Shown here in pieces: positions 9,561-17,515 of a stretch of 64,000 nucleotides of DNA; positions within the stretch are counted from its first letter, which is position 1, and each line of letters opens with the position of its first letter. The position numbers and the translations under genes were made by a program. The notes below the pieces were generated by a model. It did no database searches, had not been told where the DNA came from, and was given only the letters and a program-made list of their open reading frames with translations. This DNA is from Bacillus sp. FJAT-18017 (lineage in GTDB: Bacteria > Bacillota > Bacilli > Bacillales > Cytobacillaceae), in assembly GCF_001278805.1 (NCBI RefSeq), contig NZ_CP012602.1, positions 1,642,001-1,706,000 of the forward strand, given 5' to 3'.

Positions 9561-10343
9561 TTGGAATATATATTAGGGAATGAATGGGAAATAGTCCCGG
9601 CCGGGGGCGCCACAGGCAAAGCCTTTTATGCAGAGTATAAGGAACAGAAGCTTTTTCTGAAACGCAATTCATCGCCTTTTTTGGCGGTGCTTTCTGCAGA
9701 GGGAATTGTTCCAAAGCTTGTATGGACAAAAAGGCTTGAAACTGGCGATGTTATTACTGCCCAGCAATGGAAGAATGGCAGGGAATTGGAACCGGAAGAA
9801 ATGGGCCAGGAAAGTGTCGCAAAGCTGCTCAAAAAGATTCATAGCTCTGAGCCGCTGCTTTCGATGCTTATTCGGCTGGGAAAAAAACCAGTAGTTCCAC
9901 AAAATATGCTAGATAGCCTTATTAAAAGCCTTGACCCCGATATTGCCCAGCACCCTGTGGTCAAGGAAGGCCTGCGTTTTTTGAAAAACGAAATTGGAAA
10001 TGTTCAATATTCTCACCATGTTGTTTGCCATAGTGATGTTAATCATAATAACTGGCTGCTAGGTGAAGACAGCCAGTTATACCTGATTGATTGGGACGGA
10101 GCGACAGTTGGGGATCCGGCAATTGATTTGGGAATGCTTTTATACTGGTATGTTCCCGAGAAAGATTGGCTTTCCTGGCTTAGCCGTTATGGAATGCCTT
10201 TGACTTCAAACCTGGAGCTGCGTATGAAATGGTATGTTACAGGCCAGGCTATTTCGACAGTTCAATGGTGTAAGGACAAAAACCAGGATGGCGAGATGAA
10301 TAAATGGCTGGGATTTCTGGCCAGGTTATTAAAGTTGGCCTGA
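9561..10343 (+). CDS. ytmP: Aminoglycoside phosphotransferase/choline-kinase-fold protein YtmP
   Basis: A 260-residue small-molecule kinase of the APH/choline kinase fold. The catalytic loop HSDVNHNNW (His157, Asp159) and the metal-binding LIDWDGA (about Asp177) are intact, so it should be active; the substrate is unknown, and resistance to aminoglycosides should not be assumed. The TTG start is 6 bases after TAGGTGA and gives the GGATGKAF loop at residues 15-22. The 3' end overlaps the convergent ytzH gene by 15 bp. In B. subtilis the same gene sits next to ytzH and trmB. Confidence 0.82.
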   Translation: MEYILGNEWEIVPAGGATGKAFYAEYKEQKLFLKRNSSPFLAVLSAEGIVPKLVWTKRLETGDVITAQQWKNGRELEPEEMGQESVAKLLKKIHSSEPLLSMLIRLGKKPVVPQNMLDSLIKSLDPDIAQHPVVKEGLRFLKNEIGNVQYSHHVVCHSDVNHNNWLLGEDSQLYLIDWDGATVGDPAIDLGMLLYWYVPEKDWLSWLSRYGMPLTSNLELRMKWYVTGQAISTVQWCKDKNQDGEMNKWLGFLARLLKLA

Positions 10344-10616
10344 AAACTGGTCGATATCACTTACCCAGTTTGAAAGCTGACCTTGATGGGCTTGAATATG
10401 ATTATCCAGGTCCGTGCTTTGGGCTCCATGCTGGCCATATTCATATATATCCTGTAAGATGCCTTTTACATTTTTGTTTATGCCAGTGTGGGCCATAAGT
10501 GACTTTACCAGGCGTTCAACTTGTTCGCACTCTGCGACAGAACCACAGCAATCGGTTTGATGGTTGCTTAGGATATCCTTAAGGACAGCAGCCTGATCCT
10601 GGCTGTTTAATGGCAT
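10329..10616 (-). CDS. ytzH: YtzH-like protein of unknown function
   Basis: A 95-residue acidic, probably all-helical protein (MPLNSQDQAAVLKDILSNHQ and onward) with two adjacent cysteines at DCCGSV. No enzyme motif or membrane segment is visible. It matches the position and size of B. subtilis YtzH, which sits opposite ytmP. The ATG at 10616 is preferred because AAAGGATG lies about 8 bases upstream; the ATG at 10625 touches that site. The last 15 bp overlap the end of ytmP on the other strand. Confidence 0.72.
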   Translation of the reverse strand: MPLNSQDQAAVLKDILSNHQTDCCGSVAECEQVERLVKSLMAHTGINKNVKGILQDIYEYGQHGAQSTDLDNHIQAHQGQLSNWVSDIDQFSGQL

Positions 10617-10644
10617 ATGTGTCATCCTTTCATTTCTTTTCTAT

Positions 10645-10685
10645 ATGGGAATCCATAACTTAGGTTGTGGATTCCCATGTTTGTT
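10645..10685 (+). terminator. Likely terminator of the ytmP transcript, upstream of ytzH
   Basis: ATGGGAATCCA pairs perfectly with TGGATTCCCAT and is followed by GTTTGTTT. On the plus strand it lies after the whole ytzH gene, so ytmP mRNA would run antisense through ytzH before ending here. Confidence 0.6.
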
Positions 10686-10759
10686 TATTCATTGAGCTGC
10701 TTGCATGGATTTTCAGTTCATGATATCTTTTAAACCGAATGATTTTTTAGGACGTATAA

Positions 10760-10808
10760 CCTTTTCTGACAGGTGATGTTCAGACTATCCTTTCAGAAAA
10801 GGGTTTTT
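10760..10808 (+). terminator. Terminator-like hairpin just upstream of trmB
   Basis: CCTTTTCTGA pairs with TCAGAAAAGG over a 23-base loop, followed by GTTTTTAT. It ends about 5 bases before the trmB ribosome binding site, so it is either a second stop for the ytmP transcript or an attenuator in the trmB leader. Confidence 0.55.
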
Positions 10809-10825
10809 ATGATAGGAGTGCGAGT

Positions 10826-11467
10826 ATGAGATTTCGTAATAAACCATGGGCCGGCGAAAAAATTCGGCAGTACCCTCAATATGTTATTTCATCCCCTGAG
10901 CAGCATAAGGGGAAATGGAATGAAGTGTTTGGAAATGAGAACCCTCTCCATATTGAAGTCGGTACAGGGAAAGGAAGATTTATTACCGGCATGGCTGCTG
11001 CCAATCCCGACATTAATTACCTTGGTATTGAACTGCACGAGGGAGTTATTGTGACTGCATTGGACCGGATTATTGAGGCGGAGCTTCCAAATGTAAAGCT
11101 TCTCAACGTGGATGCGGCTGAACTTCTGTCCATTTTTGCAAAGGGAGACGTTAGCAGGTTATATCTTAACTTTTCGGACCCATGGCCAAAGACACGTCAT
11201 GCAAAAAGGCGTCTTACTTATAAAAGCTTTCTAGCATTATACGAGGAAATACTAATTGATGGCGGAGAAATTCATTTTAAGACGGATAATCAGGGTCTTT
11301 TTGAATATTCTTTAGTGAGCTTTTCAGAGTATGGCATGCTTTTGAAATATGTAAGCCTTGATTTACACAACAGCAATTTTGCTGGAAACATCATGACTGA
11401 GTATGAAGAGAAATTTTCCGGTAAGGGCAGCCGGATCTATCGATGCGAAGTTCAATATAGAAATTGA
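10826..11467 (+). CDS. trmB: tRNA (guanine-N7)-methyltransferase TrmB
   Basis: Uses S-adenosylmethionine to form m7G46 in the tRNA variable loop. The 213-residue protein shows the SAM motif VGTGKGRFI (about residues 46-54) and the TrmB signature [16 protein letters not shown]. The ATG follows GATAGGAGTGCGAGT, a normal ribosome binding site. Synteny with B. subtilis ytmQ supports the call. A terminator directly follows, so it is probably transcribed alone. Confidence 0.95.
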   Translation: MRFRNKPWAGEKIRQYPQYVISSPEQHKGKWNEVFGNENPLHIEVGTGKGRFITGMAAANPDINYLGIELHEGVIVTALDRIIEAELPNVKLLNVDAAELLSIFAKGDVSRLYLNFSDPWPKTRHAKRRLTYKSFLALYEEILIDGGEIHFKTDNQGLFEYSLVSFSEYGMLLKYVSLDLHNSNFAGNIMTEYEEKFSGKGSRIYRCEVQYRN

Positions 11468-11473
11468 GTTACA

Positions 11474-11509
11474 GGCATCCTCCATTGCGAGGGTGCTTTT
11501 CTTTTTATT
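11474..11509 (+). terminator. Terminator of trmB
   Basis: GCATCCTC pairs with GAGGGTGC, followed by TTTTCTTTTTATTT. Confidence 0.85.
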
Positions 11510-11640
11510 TCGAAAAATGTCTCAAAAGCGAAAATTGGAAATGTTAGTGGTAAAATAAAAAAGTATAGAAAAGCTTGGCATCTAAAATATTTAAAAATAA
11601 TCCATGCTTTCCTGTCAGCCAAATTAAGGAGGGATATTCA

Positions 11641-12483
11641 ATGGAGCGTTTACAAATTGGTGGAGTTGAACTTGCCTGGTTAAAGGGCGGTGTAACCAAT
11701 ATGGATGGCGGGGCGATGTTCGGCGTTGTTCCCAAGCCGCTATGGGAAAAGAAATATCCGTGCAATGAAAAGAACCAAATTGAATTAAGATCTGACCCAA
11801 TCCTTGTGCAATATGAAGGTAAAAATTATTTAATTGAAACTGGATTAGGAAACAATAAACTGACTGACAAGCAAAAAAGAAATTATGGTGCAACAGAGGA
11901 ATCACAATTGGAATCGGACTTGGCTGAATTTGGTCTTGGCTATGAGGACATTGATTATGTCCTGATGACTCACCTTCATTTCGACCATGCATGCGGACTG
12001 ACAAAAGTGGATGCCGAGGGGAATTACTCATCGTCTTTTCCTAATGCTAAAATAATCACTTCGCAAATTGAATGGGATGAGATGAGAAATCCAAACGTCC
12101 GGTCAAAGAATACATATTGGAAGGAAAACTGGGAATCGATTGAAGGGCAGGTAGAGACATTCGATAAGGAGTGGAATCAAGGCCCGTTTACCATGATCCA
12201 TACAGGCGGCCATAGTAACGGCCATTCTATTATTTTAATCGAAGATGGCGGCGAGCTGGGGATTCATATGGCTGATATCATGCCAACACAAGCCCATCAA
12301 AATCCGCTTTGGGTTCTTGCATACGATGATTATCCTATGGAATCAATTCCTGCCAAGCAAAAGTGGATCGCTCATGGGAAGGAAAACAATGCATGGTTTT
12401 TCTTTTACCATGATGCTTATTATCGGGCAGTCAAATGGGATGAAAATGGGAATGTTATAGGGGAAGTAAAGCGGGAACGGTAG
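11641..12483 (+). CDS. ytnP: YtnP-family metallo-beta-lactamase-fold lactonase
   Basis: A 280-residue metal-dependent hydrolase. The dinuclear zinc motif HLHFDHACG is at about residues 111-119; [10 protein letters not shown] and MADIM supply later ligands. B. subtilis YtnP has been described as a quorum-quenching lactonase that interferes with Streptomyces signalling; activity of this protein is inferred from similarity. The start is ATG 11641, directly after AGGAGGGATATTCA; a longer open frame upstream (from 11575) lacks a ribosome binding site. No signal peptide. Confidence 0.88.
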   Translation: MERLQIGGVELAWLKGGVTNMDGGAMFGVVPKPLWEKKYPCNEKNQIELRSDPILVQYEGKNYLIETGLGNNKLTDKQKRNYGATEESQLESDLAEFGLGYEDIDYVLMTHLHFDHACGLTKVDAEGNYSSSFPNAKIITSQIEWDEMRNPNVRSKNTYWKENWESIEGQVETFDKEWNQGPFTMIHTGGHSNGHSIILIEDGGELGIHMADIMPTQAHQNPLWVLAYDDYPMESIPAKQKWIAHGKENNAWFFFYHDAYYRAVKWDENGNVIGEVKRER

Positions 12484-12542
12484 TAACAGGTGACGGTCTG
12501 GCACGATAGTATCATTTCCATATAGACGGTACTAGCAAAAAA

Positions 12543-12577
12543 GAGACTGGCTGGCTGCCAGTCTCAGTCTTTGTTTA
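12543..12577 (+). terminator. Terminator of ytnP
   Basis: GAGACTGGC pairs perfectly with GCCAGTCTC over TGGCT, followed by AGTCTTTGTTT. Confidence 0.7.
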
Positions 12578-12692
12578 TCCAGATCCACAAGGAAAGCTTC
12601 GCCAGCATAAGTTCATGGGATACAAAGGAACTTCTGAGAATAATTATCGCAGAGCCAGGCGTATTTTGCCTGTCGCGAGGCGCTTACGCTTT
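12578..12692 (+). repeat. Diverged partial copy of the dispersed repeat (R7)
   Basis: Begins with CCACAAGGAAAGCTTCG.CAGCAT, as in R2 and R5, and ends GCCTGTCGCGAGGCGCTTACGCTTT, like the tail of R2. The central part seen in R1 and R6 is missing. Confidence 0.55.
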
Positions 12693-12696
12693 AGGT

Positions 12697-13017
12697 CTAT
12701 AATCTGGATACTTCCAGGATTGTGCCGGTTGTAGCATCTGCAACAAATTCGAACTGCTCTCCAGGTTGGGTGCTATCAGAAACCTGCCTGGTAATCCCGC
12801 CCCTGTAGACCCGGTAGTGGATACCATTTTTCTCAAATGGAAGTGCCTCCATATGAATCCACGAACCACTTACAGGACCGGAAGATTTGAACTGGCTTCT
12901 AGCATGGGAAAGGACTTTTTGTGCAGGGACATCCTTGTTATCTGAAATGACTTCGTTTACTGCATAGGCTGCCGCCGCTCCGGTTGCAACTCCCAATAAA
13001 AAAGTTTTCCAATTCAC
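12697..13017 (-). CDS. ytzB: YtzB-like PepSY-type small protein
   Basis: A 106-residue protein with a short hydrophobic N-terminus (FLLGVATGAAAAYAVNEV), which may be a membrane anchor or signal, and a C-terminal PepSY-like module ending FVADATTGTILEVSRL. PepSY modules are often thought to modulate peptidases at the cell surface; the role here is unknown. The start is GTG at 13017 with GGGAGG about 9 bases upstream; the overlapping ATG is out of frame. It matches the place of ytzB between ytnP and ytoP. Confidence 0.7.
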   Translation of the reverse strand: MNWKTFLLGVATGAAAAYAVNEVISDNKDVPAQKVLSHARSQFKSSGPVSGSWIHMEALPFEKNGIHYRVYRGGITRQVSDSTQPGEQFEFVADATTGTILEVSRL

Positions 13018-13212
13018 ATGAATCGCCTCCCTAACAGGATATTAATCGGTTACATTTCAATACCAGTATATCCTAGAATGGTGAAAGAACCCACTGAAAA
13101 AAGTAAATGATATGGCATCCCGTGTGAAAGTTCTGTAAAATTGGGTGTATACATAAAAATTAGTTGGTATTTTAATGAGATTTATTTGTCCTTTGGAGGG
13201 AGTAGAACAATT

Positions 13213-14286
13213 ATGAATCAAAAAACAATAGAACTGTTTAAAACATTAACCGAACTGCCAGGTGCTCCTGGAAATGAGCATGCAGTTCGAAGTTATATGA
13301 GAGAACGGCTTGAACCTTTTTCCGATGAGATTATTCAGGATAATCTGGGAAGTATTTTCGGGATTAGAAAAGGAAAGGATGGAGATCCAAAAATCATGGT
13401 TGCCGGCCATATGGATGAGGTTGGCTTCATGGTCACTTCCATTACTCCGAATGGAATGCTCCGCTTTCAGCCGCTTGGAGGGTGGTGGAGCCAGGTACTG
13501 CTTGCCCAGCGAGTACAGATTATAACCGAAAATGGTCCTTTAATTGGTGTCATCGGGTCCATCCCGCCGCATCTTCTTGATGAAGCGAAACGGAATAAGC
13601 CAATGGAAATAAAAAATATGCTAATCGATATTGGCGCAGATAATAGAGAAGATGCCGAAAAGGCTGGAATTCGGCCAGGGCAGTCCATTTTGCCTATATG
13701 TCCGTTCACTCCAATGGCAAATCCAAAGAAGATAATGGCTAAAGCTTGGGATAACCGATATGGCTGTGGTTTGGCAATTGAATTATTGGAAGAAGTAAAC
13801 GGTATTGACCTTCCAAATACATTATTTTCAGGAGCAACAGTTCAGGAAGAAGTGGGCTTAAGGGGAGCACAAACTGCAGCAAATATGATTAAGCCCGACC
13901 TTTTTCTCGCTCTCGACGCCAGCCCTGCCAATGATGCATCAGGAAACAAAGAAGAATTTGGCCAGCTTGGCAAGGGGACGCTTCTTCGGATCCTCGACAG
14001 ATCCATGGTAACCCATCGCGGTATGAGAGAGTTCATCCTGGATACCGCTGAGACGCACAAAATTCCTTATCAATATTTTGTTTCACCAGGAGGCACGGAT
14101 GCAGGACGTGTCCATACTTCACTTGAAGGAATACCAAGTGCAGTTATCGGTATATGTGCAAGATACATCCATACTCATGCATCAATCATGCATGTTGATG
14201 ATTATGCAGCCGCAAAAGAATTGTTAGTAAAGCTTGTCAAGTCTTTTGACAAAACTACAGTACAAACGATTAAATCAAATAGTTAA
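13213..14286 (+). CDS. ytoP: M42-family glutamyl/deblocking aminopeptidase YtoP
   Basis: A 357-residue tetrahedral-type cobalt/zinc aminopeptidase. Metal and catalytic positions are recognisable: [10 protein letters not shown] (His66), [21 protein letters not shown] and the final [11 protein letters not shown]. It removes N-terminal residues from peptides in the cytosol. The start is ATG 13213, preceded by GGAGGGAG about 11 bases upstream, and the length equals the B. subtilis protein; the upstream TTG at 13141 has no supporting site. A hairpin terminator follows before the DUF84 gene. Confidence 0.9.
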   Translation: MNQKTIELFKTLTELPGAPGNEHAVRSYMRERLEPFSDEIIQDNLGSIFGIRKGKDGDPKIMVAGHMDEVGFMVTSITPNGMLRFQPLGGWWSQVLLAQRVQIITENGPLIGVIGSIPPHLLDEAKRNKPMEIKNMLIDIGADNREDAEKAGIRPGQSILPICPFTPMANPKKIMAKAWDNRYGCGLAIELLEEVNGIDLPNTLFSGATVQEEVGLRGAQTAANMIKPDLFLALDASPANDASGNKEEFGQLGKGTLLRILDRSMVTHRGMREFILDTAETHKIPYQYFVSPGGTDAGRVHTSLEGIPSAVIGICARYIHTHASIMHVDDYAAAKELLVKLVKSFDKTTVQTIKSNS

Positions 14287-14319
14287 TTTTACTTCTTGCC
14301 CGGTTACAGTTATGTTTTT

Positions 14320-14355
14320 GCCTTCGCTGCTTCTGGCCGCGAAGGCTTTTCGTTG
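14320..14355 (+). terminator. Terminator of ytoP
   Basis: GCCTTCGC pairs with GCGAAGGC, followed by TTTTCGTTG. Confidence 0.75.
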
Positions 14356-14381
14356 TAGTCGGATAGAGTTGGAGGAATCTT

Positions 14382-14909
14382 ATGAAAGTAGCTATTGGAT
14401 CAAAAAATCCCGCGAAAATCTCCGCGGTACAGGATGTATTCAAAGAGATTGTTGGGGCTGATTTCATTTCCTGTGATGTACCCTCTGGTGTTTCAGCACA
14501 GCCCTTTTCAGATGGGGAAACGATAGAGGGAGCAATAAATAGGGCTCAAAAGGCTCTTGAAAAAGGTGACCTTGGCATCGGCCTAGAAGGCGGAGTGCAA
14601 ATGACAAAGTATGGCCTCTTTCTATGCAATTGGGGAGCGCTTGCTGAGCCTGGCCAATCTCCTTTAATTGCCGGGGGTGCAAGAATCCGGCTGCCTGATG
14701 AAGTGGCGGGGAAGCTGCTGGGAGGAAAAGAACTCGGCCCAGTCATGGATGAATACACTAAAATGACAAATATTCGAAAGACTGCAGGTGCAATAGGCAT
14801 CTTCTCAAACGGCCAGGTAGACAGAGCCGCAATGTTCACACACATAGTTAAACTGCTATATGGGCAACATTTGTATCGAATCAACCTGCATAAATTAAAT
14901 GGCAATTAA
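14382..14909 (+). CDS. DUF84/YjjX-family inosine/xanthosine triphosphatase-like protein
   Basis: A 175-residue protein of the non-canonical purine NTP phosphatase family, which hydrolyses ITP/XTP so that they are not built into nucleic acids. Family marks: IGSKNPAKISAV at the N-terminus, FSDGETIEGAINRA (about residues 46-59), and GIGLEGGV (about 67-74). The ATG lies 6 bases after TTGGAGGA. In related genomes a DUF84 gene adjoins the M42 peptidase gene. Substrate specificity is by analogy with E. coli YjjX. Confidence 0.8.
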   Translation: MKVAIGSKNPAKISAVQDVFKEIVGADFISCDVPSGVSAQPFSDGETIEGAINRAQKALEKGDLGIGLEGGVQMTKYGLFLCNWGALAEPGQSPLIAGGARIRLPDEVAGKLLGGKELGPVMDEYTKMTNIRKTAGAIGIFSNGQVDRAAMFTHIVKLLYGQHLYRINLHKLNGN

Positions 14910-15041
14910 AAGGTAGACTTGTCACTGATACCCAATGGGAGTATGATAAAAGAGAAATCTAAAATTGTCGGCCGGGGTGCAAAATTCGACTTTTTCCTTC
15001 TTGGGCAAAATCTGAATTGGCGGATCCTGCCGGGAGGGAAA

Positions 15042-15560
15042 ATGATGAAAAGACGATTTCCAACAGCAATTTTTATTATTGCTGCCATGTTGGTTTTGAG
15101 TGCCTGCGGCGGCCCTTCTTTTGAAAAAGAAAGAGAAAAGGCGAGAGTTGAGGCAAAAACTTCTTTTGAAGAAAAAAAGAAAAAGGCCAATGAGAAAACC
15201 GATGAAATTAGCTTTTACTTGCCGTTTGGATTCGAAGTTGAAGAGGTCAAGCCGAATAATGTCATTTTGAAAAATGGGGCAAAGACGTATATCCTTTTTT
15301 ATAACCCACATGAAGGCAAGGATAGCAGGGTGGTCTTTGATGCAACAACCCAGGCTTACGGCGACCCAGAGGCGGTAGATGAGTTTCAGGGTGAAGGCCG
15401 ATTGGGCTACCTAGTAATTAAACAGCTTGACGAGGGATTGAATTCCCTGACAACCGGAATAGGCGGTGTTAAAGTAACAACCGAAACCAAAACCGGAAGC
15501 CTTGATGACGAGGCGAAAGTACTGATGCGAATTGCTAATTCTGTAGAGATTAATAAATAG
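15042..15560 (+). CDS. Predicted lipoprotein of unknown function
   Basis: A 172-residue exported protein. Residues 1-22 form a lipoprotein signal: two arginines and a lysine, a hydrophobic core and the lipobox LSAC with Cys22 as lipidation site. Residues about 26-55 are a highly charged helix rich in Lys/Glu, likely a coiled coil that holds the rest away from the membrane, followed by a compact domain (about 60-170). I do not recognise the domain. The start is ATG 15042 or 15045 after GGGAGGG; a longer open frame from 14919 is unlikely. Confidence 0.8.
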   Translation: MMKRRFPTAIFIIAAMLVLSACGGPSFEKEREKARVEAKTSFEEKKKKANEKTDEISFYLPFGFEVEEVKPNNVILKNGAKTYILFYNPHEGKDSRVVFDATTQAYGDPEAVDEFQGEGRLGYLVIKQLDEGLNSLTTGIGGVKVTTETKTGSLDDEAKVLMRIANSVEINK

Positions 15561-15569
15561 ACGTTAATT

Positions 15570-15600
15570 GGGTGGCCGGCTGGCCATCCATTTTTTTAAT
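15570..15600 (+). terminator. Terminator of the lipoprotein gene
   Basis: GGGTGGCC pairs with GGCCATCC (one G-U pair), followed by ATTTTTTTAAT. Confidence 0.75.
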
Positions 15601-15627
15601 ATCAGAAATATATCTTTTCCTTGAGAA

Positions 15628-15880
15628 CTGTCTAGCTACACAAGGAAGGCTTCGGCAGCATCGCACGAAGAAAAAGCGGTAGCTTTTTCGAGGAGCGCCT
15701 AGTGTACTTCGGTCCCCTCGTTACGATAAGTCAACATCGATTCGCTTGCACTCATCGTGTTTCCTTTATCTCCTTCGAGGCCCTCCAGTCCATACGGCGC
15801 TGGGCCACTAAGGAAAGCTCCTTAGATTAAACATCGCAGGGACAGGCGGTCTTTGCCTGTCACGAAGGCGCTGCGCTTTT
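15628..15880 (+). repeat. Dispersed hairpin repeat, copy R2 (longest mosaic form)
   Basis: Fills most of the 446-bp gap before ytpP. It contains the shared core TACGATAAGTCA.CATCGATTCGCT, the stem CCTCG...CGAGG and the ending GGCGCTG.GCTTTT. It also has extra modules at both sides: CACAAGGAAGGCTTCGGCAGCAT, also in R5, and GCAGGGACAGGCGG..TTTGCCTGTCACGAAGG, also in R4. The copies are therefore mosaics of exchangeable modules. Confidence 0.8.
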
Positions 15881-16006
15881 CTTGGTTTGTGTTCAGCCTG
15901 ATTGGGGAATTATAAAACAGGCGCGGGCCGTTTGATTAGACCTGCCGCCATTCGCTTGCTATTATGGAAACAAGGAATGACATGCGGCAAATAGGAGGAA
16001 TACTGG

Positions 16007-16321
16007 ATGATACATTTAGAATCTATGGATCAATTTGAGGATTTAAAAAATACAGGTAAACATGTTTTCATGTTTTCGGCTGATTGGTGCCCCGATTGCA
16101 GGGTTATTGAACCAGTTATGCCCGATATTGAGGGACAGTTCAAGGATTTTACATTTGTCCATGTAGACCGGGACAAATTCATTGACCTTTGCCAGCAGCT
16201 TGATGTTTATGGGATTCCGAGCTTTATTGGCTTTGAAAATGGAAAGGAACTTGGCCGTTTTGTAAGTAAGGACAGGAAAACCCCAGAAGAAATAGCAGGT
16301 TTCATGACTGGGCTTCGCTAA
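16007..16321 (+). CDS. ytpP: Thioredoxin-like protein YtpP
   Basis: A 104-residue single-domain thioredoxin fold protein with the active site WCPDC (Cys28, Cys31) and the cis-proline segment GIPSF at about residue 66. The CPDC rather than CGPC centre points to a more specialised disulfide exchanger. No signal peptide. GGAGGA precedes the ATG. Same order ytpP-ytpQ as in B. subtilis; a terminator separates them here. The substrate is unknown. Confidence 0.88.
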   Translation: MIHLESMDQFEDLKNTGKHVFMFSADWCPDCRVIEPVMPDIEGQFKDFTFVHVDRDKFIDLCQQLDVYGIPSFIGFENGKELGRFVSKDRKTPEEIAGFMTGLR

Positions 16322-16332
16322 TGGACAATCTT

Positions 16333-16362
16333 CCATCTCTCTGCTTGAGATGGATTTTTTTT
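16333..16362 (+). terminator. Terminator of ytpP
   Basis: CCATCTC pairs with GAGATGG, followed by ATTTTTTTT. Confidence 0.8.
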
Positions 16363-16474
16363 GGTCAAAAGACATGGTTATTGGAATAACTATGTTTATA
16401 GCACTGACGGGGACAAAAGCTTGTCGAGTGGCGAGTTAATCACTAATTTACACTATTTATTGGGGGTTTACAGG

Positions 16475-17278
16475 TTGAAAATGGACAGCCGGAAAATGAG
16501 GAAAATACTGGAGGAACGGCTAACTAAGCCCGACCGGAAATTTATCTATGATCGAGATAAAGATGAACTTAGAATTGAACATGAAGTAAGTGGAAAAGGA
16601 ATAACCGTCTCTATAGGCGGAATTGTTGCAAAATGGCACGAACGAAACGATACGGCAATCGAAGAGGTAATCTATTACATAGAGGAAGGCCTGGAAGCAA
16701 TGTCGGGCCAAAAGGAAATAAGCGGGGAGATGAAGAAGGTATTTCCTGTGATCAGGTCTGCCTCCTTCCCGACTGAGCCAGAGGAAGGAAACCCTTTTCT
16801 TTACGATGAGCATACAGCAGAAACAAGGATTTATTATGCCTACGATATGGGCAACACCTATAGGTTGATTGATACGAAGCTTTTACAAAAGGAAGGATGG
16901 GACCAGGGGCAAATTAGGGAAGTGGCTATGTTCAATGTAAGGTCACTCCCGGTACCGTTAAAGGAAGACAAGGTAGCTGACAATATTTTCTACTTTTTGA
17001 ATACGAATGATGGATATGACGCGAGCAGGATCCTGAACAAAGGTTTCCTTGTTGAGATGCAAACGAGAATCTCAGGAACGATGGCGCTGGCAGTACCGCA
17101 TCAGGATGTATTGATTATTGCTGATATTCGGAATGACACTGGTTATGATGTTCTTGCCCAGATGGCAATGGGCTTCTTCGCAGCCGGCAAAACTCCAGTT
17201 ACAGCTTTGTCATTCCTATTTGAAAATGGAGAGCTTGAGCCAATTTTCATTCTTGGTAAAAATCGGCCAAAGAAATAG
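16475..17278 (+). CDS. ytpQ: DUF1444 protein YtpQ
   Basis: A 267-residue soluble protein of the DUF1444 family, function unknown. The sequence begins [16 protein letters not shown] and contains the conserved [13 protein letters not shown] segment (about residues 201-213). No signal or membrane segment is visible. I take TTG 16475 as the start because it gives the family N-terminus and length (B. subtilis 269 residues); the reading frame is open further upstream but lacks a ribosome binding site. In B. subtilis ytpR follows; here sftA comes next after 237 bp. Confidence 0.82.
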   Translation: MKMDSRKMRKILEERLTKPDRKFIYDRDKDELRIEHEVSGKGITVSIGGIVAKWHERNDTAIEEVIYYIEEGLEAMSGQKEISGEMKKVFPVIRSASFPTEPEEGNPFLYDEHTAETRIYYAYDMGNTYRLIDTKLLQKEGWDQGQIREVAMFNVRSLPVPLKEDKVADNIFYFLNTNDGYDASRILNKGFLVEMQTRISGTMALAVPHQDVLIIADIRNDTGYDVLAQMAMGFFAAGKTPVTALSFLFENGELEPIFILGKNRPKK

Positions 17279-17515
17279 CTATCATGTATTTGCTGATTAT
17301 TAATAGGCACGCTCCGGTTCATCATGACTTTGTAAAGTGCAGTTTTTCATTCATTTTCCAATATACACGCCCAAAGGACTGACTCTTAGTGAAAGTCCAA
17401 TAGTTCAAAAGTCTGAATCCAGCTGTTTTTCGCTATAATTCGATAAATACTGTCGAACTTTTTCGGAATCCTGTTAAAATACAATAGAAGAAGATTTCGG
17501 GAAAGAGTGATTGAA

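Noticed and set aside
9561..10343. Aminoglycoside resistance gene
   Set aside because: The phosphotransferase fold is shared by many housekeeping kinases, and the gene is at the conserved ytmP locus.
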